A stretch of 9,280 nucleotides of DNA from Pseudomonadota bacterium (GTDB taxonomy: Bacteria > Desulfobacterota > Desulfobacteria > Desulfobacterales > ETH-SRB1), in assembly GCA_018897415.1 (NCBI GenBank), contig JAHIKR010000317.1, positions 1 through 9,280 of the forward strand. Reading direction: 5' to 3'. The position numbers and the translations under genes are program-made. Position 1 is the first letter of the stretch. Every line of letters begins with the position of its first letter. Below are positions 6,427-9,280 of the stretch, one piece after another. Below the pieces are notes generated by a model, which ran no database searches, was not told where the DNA came from, and was given only the letters and a program-made list of their open reading frames with translations.

Positions 6427-9280
6427 CTTCCACGATTTTGATTTCTTCATGGGTAAGGCCGTAGAGTTTGTAGACGAGCTGGTCGATTTCGGCTTCAAGG
6501 GATTTTACTTTGGCTTGTTTTTGTTGGTTTTCCAAGTAATCCTCGCATTTGGTGATTGTGAGAATCTGATCGACATTTTTAATGAAAGGCTTTTGGTCGC
6601 TCAACGGAATTTCGCATATGGGGAAAGTGCGTAATTCCTTAACCTTAAATTGGGGGAAAGTTTTTCTTTGTAATTTCCCAAATGTATGAATGAACCAAAA
6701 TGAAATTAAACGAGAATTTATCAAACATTGTATATACTTTAGATTTACTTGACCATCTGAGATTCTTATTATCATACTATTATTATCATTAATAGCATTC
6801 TCGTCTATGTAACAGCAAAGAATGGAATATGGTGGTTTCGATGGAATTTGCCTTACTAACAATCTCTCACCTTTAAATAACTCCGGTTTTCTCGGGCGAG
6901 AGAGATTCTTGCCATATTTAATGAATTGGCCACTCCAGCTACATCTGTACCTTCCTACATCAACGCCATCAAGATATTTAATCCAATCCTTACCTTTTTT
7001 AATATGAGAATGATAAACTCGATTCACTTTCATCTGTTTCGATTGGACAGGAGTTCCCTCTCCCACAGTATATGCCTGAACGCCATTTCTAACCTCAGCA
7101 AAAGCTGAGAGTGGTTTTGATTGAGACAGAATATTTTTACAGATATTGCCGATTATGTTGTCTTCAGCATTTATATTGCTGATTATGTAATTGCTATTTC
7201 CTAAATAAAATCTAGTGCTTTGACTGCTTATCTTTGAAACACCGTTTTCTGTCCAGCTATATGCATCTAGAATTGAATCGCCAGTTTTGCTGAACAGAAG
7301 GAGACAGGTATCCACACTTGCGTTTTCAAAGACAGAATCATAATTTAACACCACACTAATGTTACAGGTATTATTCAAAACAAAATAACGCAAATCAGAA
7401 GTTGTTGATAAGGTAAGCCAGTTATTAGGAATAATAAATGCAAAACATCCATTTTTATTCATCAAGTGATATGATTTCTCAACAAATAAGATATATAGAT
7501 TTATTTTGAATTGTGTTAAAAAGTAACGCTTTTTATAGATCACTTTATCTGCTTTTGTTAGGTTTTCTCTAGAAAAGATATACGGTGGATTGGCAATCAC
7601 CACATCAAATCCATCTTTTTCATGAAACACTTCAGAAAAATACACCTCAAAATCAAACTCGGTATGTCCGCTTGTTATTTCACTTATCAGTTTATCTATC
7701 TGCTTTTTGTATTCCTGTTTTTTTGTGGGATTGGTTTCATTAAAAAACAGCGGTTTCAGTTTTTCCAGTTCATTAAACAGTTTGTAATTAAACAAATTTT
7801 TCTCAACACCCAATAATGAATTTCCGCATACAACCTTATAATCTAGATTCGGCAGTGGCTTGATATTCTTGATATCATCCTCATCCACTACAAGCGACAG
7901 CCACAAACGCAGCTTGGCAATTTCCACAGCACCCGGATCAATGTCCACGCCATAAAGGGAGTGTTCAATGCAGCGGCGTTTGAAATTATAGATTTTTCTC
8001 TTTTTATCATCTATAAAAACGGATAGCACATTTCTGGCTTTTACAATCTCGCTCATCATGCCTACCGGAAAAGCGCCGGAACCAACCGCCGGGTCGCAGA
8101 CCGTGATTTCCGCAAGTTTATCGTCAAGCAGTTTCGCATTTTTTCTAATGCTTTCCGGCAATTGATGGAAATAGGTCTTTGTTTCTTTTCCTTTGCTCAA
8201 TACTCTCGCTTCATTTTCGCTGAACTGTTCGCCGGTGTGTATCAGGGTTTCAATATCTTTTTTAGGAATAATAGGCTTATATGAATCCGAAGTAAGAATT
8301 TGTTGCACAGGACTTTGAGGCCCAAATATTTTCTTTTGAACAGCCGGTTTTGTGATGATCGATTCTTTATGAGTGTTAACTGCTGTATCAAGATAATTAA
8401 TTAAACTCTGCTGGCACATGTAATGAACAATCTCACGGGGAGTATAATAGACACCGAACTTTTTGTTGAATTTGTTTTCCTCGCCTTTTTTACCGCTTTT
8501 TAATGCTTTTTTAAATTCAGCATAATTATCAGGCCGGATGGCATTGAATTTTTCATAGGATTTCCCCAAAAGTTCCGGATCGATGGCCACTTCTTTTTCC
8601 AGCGGTTCATCCTCTTTAACAGTAAAATTGTAGCGGTCAAATATATCGAGAATGCCGTCGCCTTCATCGCCTTCTTTGGTTTCATTGCTATTGGAGAACA
8701 GATTATTTGGCAGGAGGATGTCGGTATGCACCCAGTCGTAATTGCCGATGGGGTCAAAAAGGCCGCCGTTCAGGAAAGGAATTTTGCAGTTAAAACGGCT
8801 GTAGTAATAATCTTCATGCTCACGATCTTCACCAGTTCGCAGGGCTTCATAAAAGAGTGGTTCCAGAATGTCATTGAAGAAATTGTTATAATCACCATGT
8901 TTTTTCTCAAACAGTTCCCGAAGAAAATGCTTTGAGCCGGTTCCCCAGTTATTATCCCGACCAACACCGAACCAGCCTTTTTTTTGGAGGAAATAAAGAA
9001 ACACAATCTGGCCAAGTAGTTTCTTGGCAAAGTTTACAGTATCAACGCCCTTGGCCTCAAAATCAGCCTCCACTTTCGAGTCTTTTTTCACAACCTTGTC
9101 CAGTTCTTCCTTGGTATGCAGGAAAAGTTCACGGTATTTAAGGAAAAACTCTTTTGTGACGGTTTCAATATCAAAGGCTTTCTGGATTTCCGCCAGGGTG
9201 GGATCTTGTTTGTCATTTGCCAGGATATCGACAAGCCGGATTTGTGCTGTGTGGCTTTTTTCATTTTCACCTACAAGGAA
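6395..9280 (-). CDS. Eco57I/TaqI-type restriction-modification DNA N6-adenine methylase, C-terminal 961 aa (5' end beyond window)
   Basis: The frame stays open to the right edge, so the apparent GTG at 9091 is internal; 63 further codons (including VGENEKSHTAQIRL and TVTKEFFLKYRELF) belong to it and match the N-terminal part of Eco57I-type proteins. In visible numbering, the SAM-binding motif CDPAVGSGAF is near 395-404, YGVDIDPGAVEIAKLRL near 443-459, and the catalytic NPPY of N6-adenine methylases at 564-567. A TaqI-like target-recognition region follows (about 720-905, with RNGVQAYTVGEG and RQIPSKPPY). The C-terminus has EIDQLVYKLYGLTHEEIKIVEG. Such proteins are often single-chain type IIG enzymes, with nuclease and methylase in one polypeptide; the nuclease domain, if present, would be in the missing N-terminus. 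After IKIVEG the protein ends in GLRLTLVVN, encoded by the inverted repeat rather than the family's usual short end. No frameshift is visible, so it is probably functional. Confidence 0.9.
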   Translation of the reverse strand, partial: FLVGENEKSHTAQIRLVDILANDKQDPTLAEIQKAFDIETVTKEFFLKYRELFLHTKEELDKVVKKDSKVEADFEAKGVDTVNFAKKLLGQIVFLYFLQKKGWFGVGRDNNWGTGSKHFLRELFEKKHGDYNNFFNDILEPLFYEALRTGEDREHEDYYYSRFNCKIPFLNGGLFDPIGNYDWVHTDILLPNNLFSNSNETKEGDEGDGILDIFDRYNFTVKEDEPLEKEVAIDPELLGKSYEKFNAIRPDNYAEFKKALKSGKKGEENKFNKKFGVYYTPREIVHYMCQQSLINYLDTAVNTHKESIITKPAVQKKIFGPQSPVQQILTSDSYKPIIPKKDIETLIHTGEQFSENEARVLSKGKETKTYFHQLPESIRKNAKLLDDKLAEITVCDPAVGSGAFPVGMMSEIVKARNVLSVFIDDKKRKIYNFKRRCIEHSLYGVDIDPGAVEIAKLRLWLSLVVDEDDIKNIKPLPNLDYKVVCGNSLLGVEKNLFNYKLFNELEKLKPLFFNETNPTKKQEYKKQIDKLISEITSGHTEFDFEVYFSEVFHEKDGFDVVIANPPYIFSRENLTKADKVIYKKRYFLTQFKINLYILFVEKSYHLMNKNGCFAFIIPNNWLTLSTTSDLRYFVLNNTCNISVVLNYDSVFENASVDTCLLLFSKTGDSILDAYSWTENGVSKISSQSTRFYLGNSNYIISNINAEDNIIGNICKNILSQSKPLSAFAEVRNGVQAYTVGEGTPVQSKQMKVNRVYHSHIKKGKDWIKYLDGVDVGRYRCSWSGQFIKYGKNLSRPRKPELFKGERLLVRQIPSKPPYSILCCYIDENAINDNNSMIIRISDGQVNLKYIQCLINSRLISFWFIHTFGKLQRKTFPQFKVKELRTFPICEIPLSDQKPFIKNVDQILTITKCEDYLENQQKQAKVKSLEAEIDQLVYKLYGLTHEEIKIVEGGLRLTLVVN
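6425..6442. repeat. Right copy of 18-bp direct repeat, within the methylase 3' end
   Basis: Identical to 375-392. On the minus strand it encodes I-K-I-V-E-G of the living methylase gene. Upstream of it the reading frame is the methylase body; downstream the sequence switches at once into the 18-bp inverted repeat, which supplies nine replacement codons and a TAG stop at 6395-6397. Confidence 0.8.

Larger units (their letters stand above)
375..6442. mobile_element. Putative inserted cassette bounded by 18-bp direct repeats
   Basis: The segment between the two 18-bp repeats holds the whole radical SAM / 131-aa / STAND operon and REP-like repeats, and nothing else. Outside it, the methylase gene on the right and the tcmP/DUF5131 pair on the left become neighbours if the segment is removed with one repeat copy, restoring a methylase ending in IKIVEGN. 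The G+C content inside the STAND gene looks higher than in the methylase gene's C-terminal half. There is no integrase, transposase or resolvase inside, so the mechanism is open: site-specific integration in trans, REP-mediated capture, or homologous exchange with a related methylase locus. An 18-bp duplication is too long for most transposon target duplications. Confidence 0.5.

Noticed and set aside
8500..9030. Two minus-strand frames of 85-86 aa inside the methylase region
   Set aside because: They are shifted frames of the methylase coding sequence, which is continuous and carries the family motifs. No separate start signals or recognisable protein.
6395..9091. Methylase gene starting at the GTG at 9091
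   Set aside because: The same frame stays open for 63 more codons to the window edge and encodes family-like sequence, so the true start is outside the window.

Overview
The window is bacterial accessory (defence-island) DNA. Every gene I can support lies on the minus strand, so transcription runs from the right end towards position 1. No gene identifies the host. The moderate G+C, which drops in the right-hand gene, and the GGGGTC/GGGACG-type REP-like repeats suggest a Gram-negative environmental bacterium, possibly Desulfobacterota-like. That is a weak guess.

Right part (6395-9280): the C-terminal 961 residues of a large Eco57I/TaqI-class restriction-modification protein (N6-adenine methylase core plus TaqI-like target-recognition region). 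Its N-terminus lies outside the window. Middle (657-6273): a tight three-gene operon made of a radical SAM enzyme, a 131-aa protein of unknown function, and a 1423-aa protein that joins an N-terminal Mrr-like nuclease-type domain to a NACHT/STAND NTPase and a long C-terminal sensor-like region. The genes are separated by a 1-base overlap (TAATG) and a 2-base gap, so they are probably translated together. The architecture suggests a phage-sensing abortive system (Avs/bNACHT-like) with an added radical SAM modifying enzyme. I do not recognise this three-gene set as a named system, and it is the best candidate here for something undescribed. Left part (1-315): an apparently truncated tcmP (three-Cys-motif partner) overlapping the start of a DUF5131 / phage Gp37-Gp68-like gene that runs off the window.

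The main structural observation is an 18-bp perfect direct repeat (375-392 and 6425-6442) that encodes the last codons (IKIVEG) of the methylase gene. The left copy is followed in frame by an Asn codon and a stop, and then by the tcmP/DUF5131 genes. The right copy is the live 3' end of the methylase gene, now extended by nine replacement residues. The simplest reading is that the ancestral order was methylase-tcmP-DUF5131, and that the roughly 6-kb operon cassette was inserted at the extreme 3' end of the methylase gene without destroying it. REP-like inverted and direct repeats sit just inside both ends. No recombinase or transposase is encoded in the cassette. Bases 393-656 hold repeats but no gene.
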